NCBI GenBank assembly: GCA_963759735.1
Contig: CAVXAF010000004.1
Span: 248,001-312,000, forward strand
Direction of reading: 5' to 3'
Length of the DNA: 64,000 bases
From: Hyphomicrobium_A sp963759735
GTDB lineage: Bacteria > Pseudomonadota > Alphaproteobacteria > Rhizobiales > Hyphomicrobiaceae
Shown: positions 28,115-37,822 of the stretch, piece after piece
How positions within the stretch are numbered: position 1 is the stretch's first letter
How the letters are laid out: each line of letters begins with the position of its first letter
Position numbers and translations under genes: made by a program
Notes under the pieces: generated by a model
Told to the model about the DNA's origin: nothing
Database searches by the model: none
Seen by the model: only the letters and a program-made list of their open reading frames with translations

Positions 28115-29003
28115 CTAGGAACGCTCGAGCACGCTCTCGCGGTCCACCATGCGCTCGAGAAACTTGGCGTAAGAGCTGCCGGCCCATCGCCGAGCCGCTT
28201 TGCGCACGCCATCGGCATCGATCCAGCCTTCGGCGAACGCAATTTCTTCAAGGCAGCCGGGTTTGCGCTCGCTGCTCTGTTCGATGCTGCGTACCAGAAC
28301 GCTGGCTTCCAGCAGCGAGTCGGGCGTGCCGGTGTCGAACCAGCTTTCATCCTCAGGCAGGCCTTCGACGAACAGCTCGCCGCGCGTCAGGTACTCGCGG
28401 TTGACGTCGGTAATTTCGATCTCGCCGCGGGCGGACGGCTGCACGGCCGCCGCGATGTCGGCGGAGCGTCCATCATAGACGTAAAGACCAAGCACCGCGT
28501 AGTTGGACTTGGGGTGCCGCGGCTTCTCCTCGATGCTGGTGGCCACGCCCGTGTCGTCGAGCGAAACGATTCCAAACGCTTGCGGGTTGGCGACGGGTGT
28601 GGCGAAGACGGTCGCCCCGACCGGGCGTTGGAAGGCTTTGCGCATCAGCTTTGCCGTCGCGCCGCCAATGAAGAGGTTGTCGCCGAGCACCAGTGTAGAC
28701 GGCTCGCCGCGCGTGAACTCGTCGGCAATAATCAGCGCTTCGGCGATACCGCGCGGAGAACCCTGAGCCGCGTACGACATGGTGATGCCGAATTGCGATC
28801 CGTCACCAAACAGCGTCCGGAAAGCGTCGATGCTTTCAGGAGTGGATATGAGCATGATCTCGCGAATGCCTGCGCTCATCAGCAACCCGACCGGATGAAA
28901 TATCATCGGCGTGTCGTAGATCGGGCAGCAGTTGTTTGGAGATCGCGCCGGTTGCAGGCAGTAGCCGCGTTCCACGGCCTCCGGCTAGAACGATGCCACG
29001 CAC
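28115..29003 (-). CDS. rmlA: Glucose-1-phosphate thymidylyltransferase-like enzyme RmlA (frameshifted)
   Basis: Nucleotidyltransferase that activates a sugar 1-phosphate with dTTP. From GTG 29,003 (GGAGCT eight bases upstream) one frame gives RGIVLAGGRGTRLLPATG and SKQLLP, the nucleotide-binding opening. The next frame continues IYDTPMIFHPVGLLMSAGIR and runs to 28,115, including LGDNLF, EEKPRHPKSNYAVLGLYVYD and WFDTGTPDSLLEA. A surplus base at 28,932-28,935 splits the gene. The corrected length of 295 residues is normal for RmlA. It overlaps the end of the epimerase gene by 19 bases and probably supplies the dTDP-sugar used by the WecE-like aminotransferase nearby. Confidence 0.88.
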
Positions 29004-30043
29004 GCGAGAGCTCCGATGCGCTTGATGATCTTGCCCTCGAGCACGACTTCCTCGATGCGGCTGCGCCATTCCTCCAGCGCGCGATACCAATCCAAAGTGA
29101 GAGTGTCGAGGCTGCGGGACAGGCGCTTGGTGTCCAGCGCGGCGACGATTTCCCGAACGCCGTCCTCGATGCTCATCGTGGTCTGGTAGCCGAGCGCGGC
29201 GATGCGGTCGAAGGCAACGCGATACGAACGCGTGTCAGCGTCGCCATACCAATCGATCTCGACATCGCGCGGCACGAGCGCTGCCACCCGATCGGCAAGT
29301 GGCCGGATCTGCACGTTGAGGTCGTTTGCGCCGGCGTTGAACACTCGACCGTTGATCGCCTTGCCGTCGGCTTCGAGCATGAACTCGATGGCGCGCGCTG
29401 CATCGCGGACGTGGATCATCGGACGCCACTGCGATCCATCGCGCATGAGCGCCAGCTTGCCCGTGCGCCAAGCAGTTTCCGTCATGCCGTTGACGGCGAG
29501 ATCGAAGCGCATGCGCGGGCTGACGCCAAAAAGCGTCGCAAAGCGGAGGATGCCGACAACGAAATCGTCGGAGGCCAGGGGACGGATGTCCTGCTCGGCA
29601 GCCAGATTGGCCTTGGCATAGACGGTGAGCGGGTTCGGCGTGCAGTCCTCATCGAGGATCTGCGTCGGCGGAAAGAACCCGTAAATGGAGCAGGATGAGG
29701 GGATGACATAGCGCGGAACGCCCGCGGCCTTGGCGAGCCTCGCATTGCGGGCGCGCGCCTGGTGATTGATTTCCCAAGTTTCGTCGGTGAATGCGTCACC
29801 GAGCGGATCGTTGGAAAGGGCGGCAAGATCGGCGACAGCATCGAGACCTTCGAATACGGCCGGCTCAAGCACGCGCACGTCGCAGCGCATCTTGGTGAGG
29901 TTCGGATGGTTGGCGAGCTTGTCGCCACCGAAGAAAAAGCGGTCTACGGCAATGACGCTCCACCCGGACTGGAGAAGGTTCGGCACCAGGACGGACCCAA
30001 TATAGCCGCCAGCTCCCGTTACCAAGATCGTTCTTTTTGTCAT
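28985..30043 (-). CDS. NAD-dependent sugar epimerase/dehydratase
   Basis: A 352-residue extended SDR. It begins with the Rossmann motif ILVTGAGGYIGSVLVPNLL. The active site shows SSCSIYG and the YxxxK element as VYAKANLAAEQ. RFATLFGVSPRMRFDLAVN is typical of nucleotide-sugar epimerases/dehydratases. The substrate is presumably a nucleotide-activated sugar feeding the polysaccharide cluster. It is divergent from the aminotransferase gene, with 144 bases between the two, and its 3' end overlaps rmlA. The last 15 residues look unusual, but no frameshift can be shown. Confidence 0.88.
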   Translation of the reverse strand: MTKRTILVTGAGGYIGSVLVPNLLQSGWSVIAVDRFFFGGDKLANHPNLTKMRCDVRVLEPAVFEGLDAVADLAALSNDPLGDAFTDETWEINHQARARNARLAKAAGVPRYVIPSSCSIYGFFPPTQILDEDCTPNPLTVYAKANLAAEQDIRPLASDDFVVGILRFATLFGVSPRMRFDLAVNGMTETAWRTGKLALMRDGSQWRPMIHVRDAARAIEFMLEADGKAINGRVFNAGANDLNVQIRPLADRVAALVPRDVEIDWYGDADTRSYRVAFDRIAALGYQTTMSIEDGVREIVAALDTKRLSRSLDTLTLDWYRALEEWRSRIEEVVLEGKIIKRIGALACVASF

Positions 30044-30187
30044 GCGCGTTGCCCCAATTCCATGTGGTGAATGCGGCGATAAACTATTCGCAGAAGCCCT
30101 CAGTGCAGAGGGGCTATCGCTCGCTATACTTAAGAGGCCAGTTCCCTCGTGGAGCGACGCCCATAAAGCTATAGAAGCGAGGAAATC

Positions 30188-31336
30188 GTGTCAGCTTTCA
30201 TCCCGTTCAATCGCGCTCCCATTGTCGGCCGCGAACTCGATCTCATAGCTGAAGCCCTGGCGGCGCGCCATCTGGCCGCCGACGGTCCACACTCGCGCTG
30301 GTGCCAGGCATGGCTCACGCAGCGGCTTTCCGCGCCGCACGCGCTGCTGACAACCTCGTGCACTTCGGCGCTCGAACTGGCGGCGATGCTGTGCAACGTC
30401 GGTCCGGGCGACGAGGTCGTCATGCCGTCGTTCACGTTCGTTTCGACCGCCAATGCCGTGGTCATGCGCGGCGGCACGCCGGTGTTTGTCGACATCCGGT
30501 CCGACACGCTGAACATCGACGAGACGCGCATCGAAGCGGCCATAACGGACCGCACGCGCGCCATCTACGTCGTGCACTATGCGGGCGTCTGCGCCGACAT
30601 GGACGCGATCACCGCCATTGCCCGGCGCCACGGTCTTCTCGTCGTCGAGGATTCCGCCCAGGCCATCCTCTCGACCTACAAGGGACGCGCCGCCGGGACA
30701 TTGGCCGACATGGCCTGCTTCAGCTTCCACGAGACCAAGAACATCGTGAGCGGCGAAGGCGGCGCAATCATCCTCTCGACGCAGGATCAGCTGGCGCGTG
30801 CCCGCATCCATGCCGAGAAGGGCACCAATCGCACGGCATTCATGCTCGGCCAGGTCGACAAGTACACATGGGTCGACAAGGGGGCTTCTTACTTGCCGAG
30901 CGAGATTACGGCGGCAGTTCTGCGCGCGCAGCTGGAGCGTGCCGAGGAGATCATCGCCGACCGTCTTGCGACCTGGGAGTATTACCATTCGGCCTTTGCC
31001 GAGGCGGAAGGCGAAGGACTGCTGCGGCGCCCCATCGTGCCGGAAGACTGCCGTCACAACGCGCATCTCTACTATGTGCTGCTGCCCAGCAACGCGCAGC
31101 GCAATGCCCTCATCGCAACCCTCAAGGAGGCCGGTGTGGGCTCAGCCTTTCACTACATACCACTACATACATCCCCCGCCGGGCAGCGTTTCACGCGCTC
31201 TCACGGCGACATGTCGGTGACCGATACCCTCCCCGCCCGTCTTCTCCGCCTGCCCCTTTGGTACGGCATCGGCTCGGCGTCCGAACGGGCCGCCGAGGCC
31301 TTGCTGAAGGCGTTGCGCGTGCCCGTCGTCGCGTAA
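30188..31336 (+). CDS. wecE: dTDP-4-amino-4,6-dideoxygalactose transaminase (WecE-like)
   Basis: A 382-residue PLP-dependent aminotransferase of the DegT/DnrJ/EryC1/StrS family. PSFTFVSTANAVVMRGG, VEDSAQAILSTYKGR and the PLP-lysine segment CFSFHETKNIVSGEGGAI are visible. The FHETKN form of the lysine motif is the one found in WecE/RffA, which converts dTDP-4-keto-6-deoxyglucose to dTDP-4-amino-4,6-dideoxygalactose using glutamate. That fits with the dTDP-sugar enzyme RmlA next door. The GTG start at 30,188 has GAGGA a few bases upstream. The dTDP-glucose 4,6-dehydratase needed for the pathway is not identified, unless the divergent epimerase-like gene serves. Confidence 0.9.
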   Translation: MSAFIPFNRAPIVGRELDLIAEALAARHLAADGPHSRWCQAWLTQRLSAPHALLTTSCTSALELAAMLCNVGPGDEVVMPSFTFVSTANAVVMRGGTPVFVDIRSDTLNIDETRIEAAITDRTRAIYVVHYAGVCADMDAITAIARRHGLLVVEDSAQAILSTYKGRAAGTLADMACFSFHETKNIVSGEGGAIILSTQDQLARARIHAEKGTNRTAFMLGQVDKYTWVDKGASYLPSEITAAVLRAQLERAEEIIADRLATWEYYHSAFAEAEGEGLLRRPIVPEDCRHNAHLYYVLLPSNAQRNALIATLKEAGVGSAFHYIPLHTSPAGQRFTRSHGDMSVTDTLPARLLRLPLWYGIGSASERAAEALLKALRVPVVA

Positions 31337-31445
31337 TGGAGCCGCGCACCGCGTGCCCGGAGCGAGCACCGCGCAGTTAACCCTAAGCACCGGTAAAGAG
31401 GCGCTGCAGAGGTCCCGCAACGCAATATTCCAGCAGGTCGTGCGG

Positions 31446-31460
31446 TGGCACGGAAGTTGC
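31446..31460 (+). promoter_or_regulatory. Sigma-54 (RpoN) promoter upstream of the Wzz-like gene
   Basis: TGGCACGGAAGTTGC matches the -24/-12 consensus at every conserved base, with GG and GC spaced by exactly ten bases. It lies 59 bases upstream of the Wzz-like start codon in the right orientation, with transcription predicted to begin near 31,472. The upstream gene ends at 31,336, leaving room for an activator site, but none was recognised. Confidence 0.7.
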
Positions 31461-31518
31461 GCGGCACCCGGGCCGGCGGGCGCTCGCTCTGCCGGGCATA
31501 GATCAAAGGAATTGCAAT

Positions 31519-32892
31519 ATGTCGGCTGAAGCTGCGCGAGGCTTCGATCTGTCGTCAGAGTTCAGCGGCGTCATTCATTACCTGCGGTCCCGTCTTGGGA
31601 CGCTCGTGCTGTGGTCGGCTGCCTTTGCGGCACTCGCTGCCGCCTATCTGCTGCTGGTGTCGCCGAGCTACATCGCTACGACCGAGATCTTTCTCGATCC
31701 GCGCGGGCTGCAGGTGGTCGCCAACGACGTCACGCCGCGCTCGGACACGAACGAGTTCGCCGTGTCGCTGGTTGAAAGCCAGATGCGTATCGCGCAATCT
31801 GAAGCCGTGCTGCGTACGGTGGTGGAGCGCCTCGGCCTCGATAAGGATCCCGAGTTCGCGCGCCCACCAGGCCTTCTCAGCAAATTTCGCAACGCCATTG
31901 CCCCGCAAGTTGCCGAGGATGACGCCACACGCGCGATGCGCGCCCTCGATCGCGGCGTGACGGTGCGGCGCGCCAGCCGCAGCTACGTGGTCGTCATCTC
32001 GGCACGCAGCGAAGATCCGGTCAAAGCTGCGCGCATCGCCAACACGCTGGCCAGCGTTTACATCGAGCACGAAGTCGGCGCCCGCCAGGGCTCCGCGGAT
32101 CGGGTCGAAAACGCCATGTCGTCGCGTCTCAACGAACTCGCCGAGCGCGTCCGCCTGTCAGAGGATGCCGTGGAGACATTCAAGGCGCAGAACGATCTTG
32201 TCGGATCGGCAGCGCACCTCATCAGCGACCAGCAGCTGGAGAGCCTCAATGCGCGGGTCAGCGCTGCGCATGCCAACGTCGTGCAGCAGCGCGCCCGCGT
32301 CGAGCAGATCGACGCGCTGCTCGCCGCCGGCGGCGAGCCAGGCGCCCTGTTGGAAGCCGTGCAATCTCCCACCATTGCAAGCCTGCGCTCGCAGTACGCC
32401 CAGATGGCACGCCGTCAGTCGGCTGCCGAGACGCTTCTGGGCCCGCATCATCCGGACCTCAAGGCGATCCGCGAGCAGCGCGCCGGCTACCGCCGGCTGA
32501 TAAACGAGGAATTGGCGCGCATCGCCGAAGCGACGCGCAGCGAATACCGGCGTGCAGTGGCGAGCGAGCAAGCGCTGTCAGCTGACTTCGATCGGATGAA
32601 GGGCACGACGATACGTTCGAACAAGGCGATGGTGCGCCTTCGCGAGCTGAGCCGGCAGGCCGAGTCGAACCGGGATATCTACCAAGCGTTCCTGGTGCGC
32701 GCGAAGGAGATCGGTGCGCAGGGACAGGTGGATACGTCGAACACCCGCGTCATCGCCTCGGCGATCGCGCCAAACCAACCTTCAGGTCCGCGCGCCCTGC
32801 TGCTGCTCGTGGCGATCGTCGGCGGGTTTGCCCTGAGCGCGGGCTACCTGTGGTTCTTCGGAGCGCGCTCGCCGGGGTCGAACAGCGCATGA
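31519..32892 (+). CDS. Wzz/GumC-type polysaccharide co-polymerase
   Basis: A 457-residue inner-membrane protein with transmembrane helices near residues 28-48 (TLVLWSAAFAALAAAYLLLVS) and 428-450 (ALLLLVAIVGGFALSAGYLWFF). Between them lies a periplasmic part with a Wzz start (YIATTEIFLDPRGLQV), long coiled-coil regions (about 180-330) and GNVR-like sequence (LRELSRQAESNRDIYQAFLVRAKE) before TM2. It has no C-terminal tyrosine-kinase domain, so it is of the GumC/ExoP-N type. It would set chain length and couple polymerisation to export. ATG 31,519 follows AAAGGAATT. It overlaps the next gene by four bases and is the first gene behind the sigma-54 promoter. Confidence 0.9.
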   Translation: MSAEAARGFDLSSEFSGVIHYLRSRLGTLVLWSAAFAALAAAYLLLVSPSYIATTEIFLDPRGLQVVANDVTPRSDTNEFAVSLVESQMRIAQSEAVLRTVVERLGLDKDPEFARPPGLLSKFRNAIAPQVAEDDATRAMRALDRGVTVRRASRSYVVVISARSEDPVKAARIANTLASVYIEHEVGARQGSADRVENAMSSRLNELAERVRLSEDAVETFKAQNDLVGSAAHLISDQQLESLNARVSAAHANVVQQRARVEQIDALLAAGGEPGALLEAVQSPTIASLRSQYAQMARRQSAAETLLGPHHPDLKAIREQRAGYRRLINEELARIAEATRSEYRRAVASEQALSADFDRMKGTTIRSNKAMVRLRELSRQAESNRDIYQAFLVRAKEIGAQGQVDTSNTRVIASAIAPNQPSGPRALLLLVAIVGGFALSAGYLWFFGARSPGSNSA

Positions 32893-34050
32893 ACGGTGCG
32901 GCGACCCAGCAGGCATCGCGGCAGGGGACAGCGCGCGACGCCGACAGCGCGCGACCGGAACGGCGCGTCGTGATCAACGGCCGGTTTGCCGGCCGGCCGA
33001 TCACGGGTGTCGAGCGCTTCGCCCGCGAGGTGGTGTCGGCGCTCGACCAACTGCTGCAGGAGAAGGGTTCCGAGGAGCAGGACCTGCGTGTCTGCATGGC
33101 GGTTCCCAAAGGGAGCATCGCCGATCTCGAACTCAAGTGCATCGAAGTGGTGGAGGTCGGCCGCCTGTCCGGCTATGCGTGGGAGCAGTTTGAGCTGCCG
33201 CTGTTCGCGCGCGGCAATGTCATCGTCAACCTGTGCAACATCGCGCCCGTGCTTTCCAGCCGCAGCATCACGTGCGTGCACGACGCGCACGTGTGGCTGA
33301 TGCCCGACAACTATTCGGCCGCCTTTCGCATCGCAAACCGCGTGCTGCAGCCATTGTCGATCCGGCGCAGCGCACGCTGGGCGACGATATCACAGACATC
33401 GTCTCGCGAGCTCGTCGCCTGCGGGGCTGCCAACCGTCCGAGCGATGCCATTATTTCCAATGGCACCGAGCATACGGCGCAATGGTCGGCGCAACGGTCG
33501 GGGCTGGATCGCGCGCAGCTGCCGGAGCGATTTGCCTTCGCCTTGGCGAGCCGCGCCCGCAGCAAGAACATGGCGCTGGTTTATGCGCTGGCCGATCGGC
33601 TGGCGGGAAGCGGCATTGCAGTCGTCATCGCCGGCGGCAGCAATAGCCGAGTTTTCAGCGACGCTACCGAACACGCATCGACCAAAGTGGTCCGCCTCGG
33701 GCGCGTCTCCGACGACGATTTGGCCCTGCTGTTTCAATCGGCGCGGTGCTTTCTGTTCCCGTCCCTGCACGAAGGGTTTGGCTTGCCTGCAACCGAAGCC
33801 ATGCGTCTTGGGTGCCCTGTGGTGGCCTCGAAGGCGCCGGCTATGCCGGAGATTCTCGGCGATGCAGCCGTGCTCTGCGACCCTCAAGCCGTTGACGAAT
33901 GGGCAAGCGGCAGTCGAGCGTATTGCAGCTGACGAGACACACCGAGAGAGGCTCATCGCAGGCGGGCGGGCTCGGGCGGATAAATATTCATGGCGGGTCG
34001 GTGCGCGCGGACTTCTGGCTCTGATCAAAGATGTGCAGCGCGATGGCTGA
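32889..34050 (+). CDS. GT4-type glycosyltransferase (frameshifted)
   Basis: A GT-B fold glycosyltransferase. The N-terminal domain opens with RVVINGRFAGRPITGVERFA. The C-terminal donor-binding domain shows FLFPSLHEGFGLPATEAMRLG and CPVVASKAPAMPEILGDAA, including the conserved EGFGLPxxE. The first frame ends at 33,932 with a short unrelated tail after VDEWA. The next frame continues AVERIAADETHRERLI and ends at 34,050. Removing one A at 33,905-33,906 restores a 386-residue protein. Start ATG 32,889 overlaps the Wzz-like stop (ATGA). It probably adds a sugar, mannose-like by family, to the lipid-linked repeat unit. Confidence 0.87.
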
Positions 34051-34096
34051 TGCGAGCTGGGTGCATCTGCGTGCGCGATGATGGGGACCTTCCTGG

Positions 34097-35251
34097 ATGA
34101 ATGCTGAAGCGAAGCGGAACATCGCGCCGGAAGACTGGCTCCGCGGGCCGTTCCTAATCATCACGAGGCACGACTTCCGCACCGATCGCAAAGTGCATCT
34201 TCACCACTATGCGCAGGAGCTGAGCAAGCTCGGCGAAGTGCGCTTCTTCTCGGTCGGTTTCAGCCAGCTGTCGCGACTGACGATGGACACACGACTCCCT
34301 CTGGCAGAAACCAGCAACCGCGTGCAGAGCGTCGACGGCGTCGACTGCTATCTGTGGGAGACGTTGGCGCATCCGTTTAATCTCCGGCTCGACGCGCTCA
34401 ACCCGATTTCGCGGCAACTGTTTGCGCGCTATGGCGCGCACGCTCCCAAGCAGTTGCTGGATTGGGCCGCCGATAGCCGCTTCATTCTTATCGAGTCCGG
34501 CCTGTCGATCATGTTGTTCGAAGCCGTGAAGCGCGCCAATCCCGACGCACGGGTGGTCTATTTCGCGTCAGATGACCTTTCGGCAATCGGTTGCTCGCCG
34601 GCGCTGTCCGACGAGCTGAAGCGGACGATCGACCGATACGATGCCGTGTTCGCTCTTTCGCGCGGCCTTGCCTCTCGCTTCCCCAAGCATCTCCCTGCCT
34701 ACTATCTGCCCTACGGCGTCGAACCGGATTATTTCGACGCGACGGCCGCATCGCCTTTCCAAGGTGGAATCAACGGGGTCACCGTAGGGTCAACGCTTTT
34801 CGACGCGGAGTTCTTCCGCATCGCCGCGACGCAATTCCCCGAGACAACCTTCTATCTGATCGGGTGCGGGCCGAAGGCGTCGCCCCTTGCCCAGTATCCC
34901 AACGTGCGTCTCATGGGCGAGATGCCTTTCCGCTCGGTGCTCAACTATTTCAGGCATGCCGACTTCGGCATCGCACCCTATGACGTCCGCAAGCTCGACC
35001 CGCATTTCGCCGAGTCCTCGCAGAAGCTCACCTACATGGGGATTCTGGGCCTGCCGGCGGTTTGTCCGATGCAGGCGGTGGGCCCCTACGCCGGCAGGTT
35101 CGGCTACGTCAGCGGTGATCGCGATTCGGTCCGAGCGGCGATCGACGCCGCTTTGAATGCGGGGCCGTTCGAGCAGCCGCCAAGTCTGTCGTGGGCGGAG
35201 GTGACCAAGCGCCTGATCACGCCCGACGCCTTCCCCGATACGAGGGCGTGA
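34097..35251 (+). CDS. gumK: GumK-like glucuronosyltransferase (GT70)
   Basis: A 384-residue inverting glycosyltransferase closely following Xanthomonas GumK as I know it. FLIITRHDFRTDRKVHLHHY opens the acceptor domain. VDCYLWETLAHPFNLR, ESGLSIMLFEAVKRANPDARV, the donor-domain start AVGS-like GVTVGSTLFDAEFF, FGIAPYDV and ESSQKLTYMGILGLPAVCPM all have GumK counterparts at matching positions. GumK transfers glucuronic acid from UDP-GlcA onto the lipid-linked xanthan precursor, at the membrane surface. Here it predicts an acidic residue in the repeat unit. Its stop overlaps the next start (TGATG). The donor specificity is inferred, not shown. Confidence 0.88.
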   Translation: MNAEAKRNIAPEDWLRGPFLIITRHDFRTDRKVHLHHYAQELSKLGEVRFFSVGFSQLSRLTMDTRLPLAETSNRVQSVDGVDCYLWETLAHPFNLRLDALNPISRQLFARYGAHAPKQLLDWAADSRFILIESGLSIMLFEAVKRANPDARVVYFASDDLSAIGCSPALSDELKRTIDRYDAVFALSRGLASRFPKHLPAYYLPYGVEPDYFDATAASPFQGGINGVTVGSTLFDAEFFRIAATQFPETTFYLIGCGPKASPLAQYPNVRLMGEMPFRSVLNYFRHADFGIAPYDVRKLDPHFAESSQKLTYMGILGLPAVCPMQAVGPYAGRFGYVSGDRDSVRAAIDAALNAGPFEQPPSLSWAEVTKRLITPDAFPDTRA

Positions 35252-36552
35252 TGGGTTTGCAGGTTACATTGCGGTCTCAAATGCGCCGTGCCGGCAGATT
35301 GCACGCCGCGCCGTGGCTTGGAATGGTCGCCGGCCTGGCGGCGCTTTGTGCCACAGGCACGTCGGCAAGCATTGCGGGAGTCGCCGCCGCGCCGGCTTGG
35401 GCGAGCGAACTCGAACACGACGTCAATCGGCTCAGTCGGCTGGCGACGACCGAGCGCGTCGATTGGAACCGCCTGCCGCAGATCGAGGCGCGCCGCGAAG
35501 GCGCGATGGGCGACGGACAATCCGATGATACGTCGGCGCTGCAGGGGGCGCTCGATTCCCTTTACGCGGGCGGTACGCTTATCTTGCCGGCGGGGACCTA
35601 CGTGCAGTCGCGGTGCCTGCGCATCGTGCACGCGCGGGTGCGTATCCTCGGTCGCGGTGCCGTGCTCCACGCAAGCAATCCAGATGACATGTGTGTCGTG
35701 TTGGAAGGCGAGGACAGCCAGCTGCGCGATGTGCAGCTGACTGCGCGCACGCTCAAGCGCGGGTCGATGCTCGAGCAGGCGCGCGTCCTAGTGACCGGGC
35801 GCGGAGCACGCGTAATCGACAACCGGATCAGCGGGTCAACCGCGGCCGGGATCATGATCCGCGGGGCGCGGGAGTTCGTCATCACCGGAAATCACGTCTA
35901 CCAAACGCTGGCCGACGGCATCCATGCCACCGACGGGTCGATTTCTGGCTACATCGCCCACAACGTCACCGACATGACCGGCGATGACGGCATCGCGGTC
36001 GTTTCGTATCGGGGCAGCCCGCGCTGTTCGCGCATCCTGGTCGAGGACAACGCTGTCTCCAACGTGTCGTGGGCGCGCGGCATCAGCGTGGTCGGGTCGG
36101 CGGAGATCATCATCCGTGCCAATCGCGTGGCGGGAACAGGGCGCGCCGCCGGCATCATCGTCACGCGCGAGGACTTCTACGACACCTACGGCGTCGACCG
36201 TGTGATCGTCAGCGACAACGACGTGTCAAACGTGGCGCGCCGGTTCGAGTGGCCGGAACGCGATCAGACCGGGCAGGCGACGATAGACGTGAACGCTCAC
36301 GTCGCGCCGGTGGCCGACCTGCAGGTGCGCAAGGTCCTGATCAGCGGCAACACCATCGCCGACGGTCGCACCGATGGCATACGGCTGCTAGGGGGGGTGT
36401 GCGAAACAACCATCACCGACAATCGCGTGCGCGGGATGGGCGGCGACGCCATATCCGTCGTCGAGCCGACGTGCGCGGCGCCGATCGCCGCCTGCGCGGG
36501 AAACTCAGTAGAAGCGTCCGGCCCGGTGCCGAAGGAATGTCTGGCACCCTGA
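35251..36552 (+). CDS. Exported right-handed beta-helix protein
   Basis: A 433-residue protein with an N-terminal export signal (basic MRRAGR, then LGMVAGLAALCATGTSA, with AWA-S near residue 52 as a possible cleavage site). A pectate-lyase-like beta-helix follows. GAMGDGQSDDTSALQGALDSL near residue 88 is the opening found in GH28-like/pectate-lyase folds. Many short coils of the type ITGNHVYQT, ILVEDNAVSN, IIIRANRVAG and VLISGNTIAD follow. It lies inside the polysaccharide operon, between gumK and the flippase. Polysaccharide lyase, hydrolase or epimerase activity is plausible, but no catalytic residues can be fixed by eye. The ATG at 35,251 overlaps the gumK stop. Confidence 0.83.
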   Translation: MGLQVTLRSQMRRAGRLHAAPWLGMVAGLAALCATGTSASIAGVAAAPAWASELEHDVNRLSRLATTERVDWNRLPQIEARREGAMGDGQSDDTSALQGALDSLYAGGTLILPAGTYVQSRCLRIVHARVRILGRGAVLHASNPDDMCVVLEGEDSQLRDVQLTARTLKRGSMLEQARVLVTGRGARVIDNRISGSTAAGIMIRGAREFVITGNHVYQTLADGIHATDGSISGYIAHNVTDMTGDDGIAVVSYRGSPRCSRILVEDNAVSNVSWARGISVVGSAEIIIRANRVAGTGRAAGIIVTREDFYDTYGVDRVIVSDNDVSNVARRFEWPERDQTGQATIDVNAHVAPVADLQVRKVLISGNTIADGRTDGIRLLGGVCETTITDNRVRGMGGDAISVVEPTCAAPIAACAGNSVEASGPVPKECLAP

Positions 36553-36553
36553 C

Positions 36554-37822
36554 ATGCGCATACCGCACGCCGAGTTGCTGACGACTGTTGGACTGCGCAT
36601 CCTTGGCGGAGCAGCCGGCGCATTGCCGCCGCTTATCGCGCTGCTTTGGCTCGACCGCGAGGCCTATGGTCACGCGGTCGCCGACTATTCGGTCGCACTG
36701 CTGCTCAGCGGCCCCATCGCGCAATTCATCTCGCAAGGGTACTTGCGCGGACTTCTCCATGCTGGAAAGCGCGACGACAAAAGCGCTCCGCCCGGAACCA
36801 GCATGGTGCACGCCTACTTGCTGCTGTGTGTGATCGGCATCGGGTTGGCTGCCGCAGCTTCGCTCGTCACGTGGGTCGACTCCGCATTTATTGCGACGAT
36901 GCTCGCCATCACGGCGCTGTCGCGCATGCAGGAGGGCTATCAGGTGGCCACCGGCCACAAGGATAGCGCGGTCCTCCTGTTCTATGTCCTACCGCCGCTG
37001 ATAGCGTGCGTGCTGATGCTCGGCGGACATCTCGCCGGCGTCGACGATTTCTGGTGCGTGGCCCTCAGCCTTGTGACCGCGTACGGCGGTTGCCTGGTCG
37101 CCTCGCTCCTTGCCTCGCAAGGTGCCGGCGGTCGCGCGGCTTTGCTGGTCGGACTGCCGAGCCGCAACGGGAACTGGCGCAGCGACTTCCATGCGGTGCG
37201 GCATTTCCTCGTCAGCGGAGCCCTCTTGTCGACGACCGAGCACATACCGGTGGTGCTGCTCAATGCCTTGGGCTTCGGCATGGCGATCCCCGGCTTTGAG
37301 CTGGCGCGCAAGATCGCCTCGGTTCCATACGTGCTCATTCACGCGCTGAACATGCACATGATGCCGGAGCTGGTGCGCACTGCGGGTGAGAGCGCTTGGG
37401 AGCAGTTCCGTCGGGTGTTGTCGCGCTTCACTCTGCTCTCCGGCGCGGCGGGCTGCGTGTACGTCGCCGCCGTCCTGTTGGGTCTGATCGGCCTGCGCTG
37501 GATGTTCCATGTCAACCTGCCGGTCGACATGGCGATGTTCACCATTCTCCTCGGCGCCTCGATCGTCACCGCGCTCGGCGCCCCGGCGGGCTCGGCGCTG
37601 GTGGCTCTCAACGGCGACAGCCTGTGGGCGCTCGCCGCCAGCGTCAGTCTTGCGGTGCAGCTCGGCGTTTCGCTGCTGGCGCTCGGCGACCTGGGTCCGC
37701 TGGCCATCGCCGCGTCGGTGCTCGCCCAGACGATCGTGCTGCGGGGAATACTTGCGGTCGCGGCTGCCACGCTGCTGGCGGGCCGCGAAAAGCAGAGGGA
37801 GCCGGTCCATGTCGCTAGCTGA
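36554..37822 (+). CDS. Wzx-type polysaccharide flippase
   Basis: A 422-residue integral membrane protein with about twelve hydrophobic segments, consistent with the polysaccharide transporter (MOP) superfamily. The opening (LLTTVGLRILGGAAGALPPLIALLWL) and the mid-protein FELARKIASVPYVLIHALNMHMMPEL fit oligosaccharide flippases. Sequence motifs in this family are weak, so the call rests on topology and on its place directly before a Wzy-like gene. It would turn the lipid-linked repeat unit across the inner membrane. The gene starts one base after the previous stop and overlaps the next gene by 14 bases. Confidence 0.78.
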   Translation: MRIPHAELLTTVGLRILGGAAGALPPLIALLWLDREAYGHAVADYSVALLLSGPIAQFISQGYLRGLLHAGKRDDKSAPPGTSMVHAYLLLCVIGIGLAAAASLVTWVDSAFIATMLAITALSRMQEGYQVATGHKDSAVLLFYVLPPLIACVLMLGGHLAGVDDFWCVALSLVTAYGGCLVASLLASQGAGGRAALLVGLPSRNGNWRSDFHAVRHFLVSGALLSTTEHIPVVLLNALGFGMAIPGFELARKIASVPYVLIHALNMHMMPELVRTAGESAWEQFRRVLSRFTLLSGAAGCVYVAAVLLGLIGLRWMFHVNLPVDMAMFTILLGASIVTALGAPAGSALVALNGDSLWALAASVSLAVQLGVSLLALGDLGPLAIAASVLAQTIVLRGILAVAAATLLAGREKQREPVHVAS

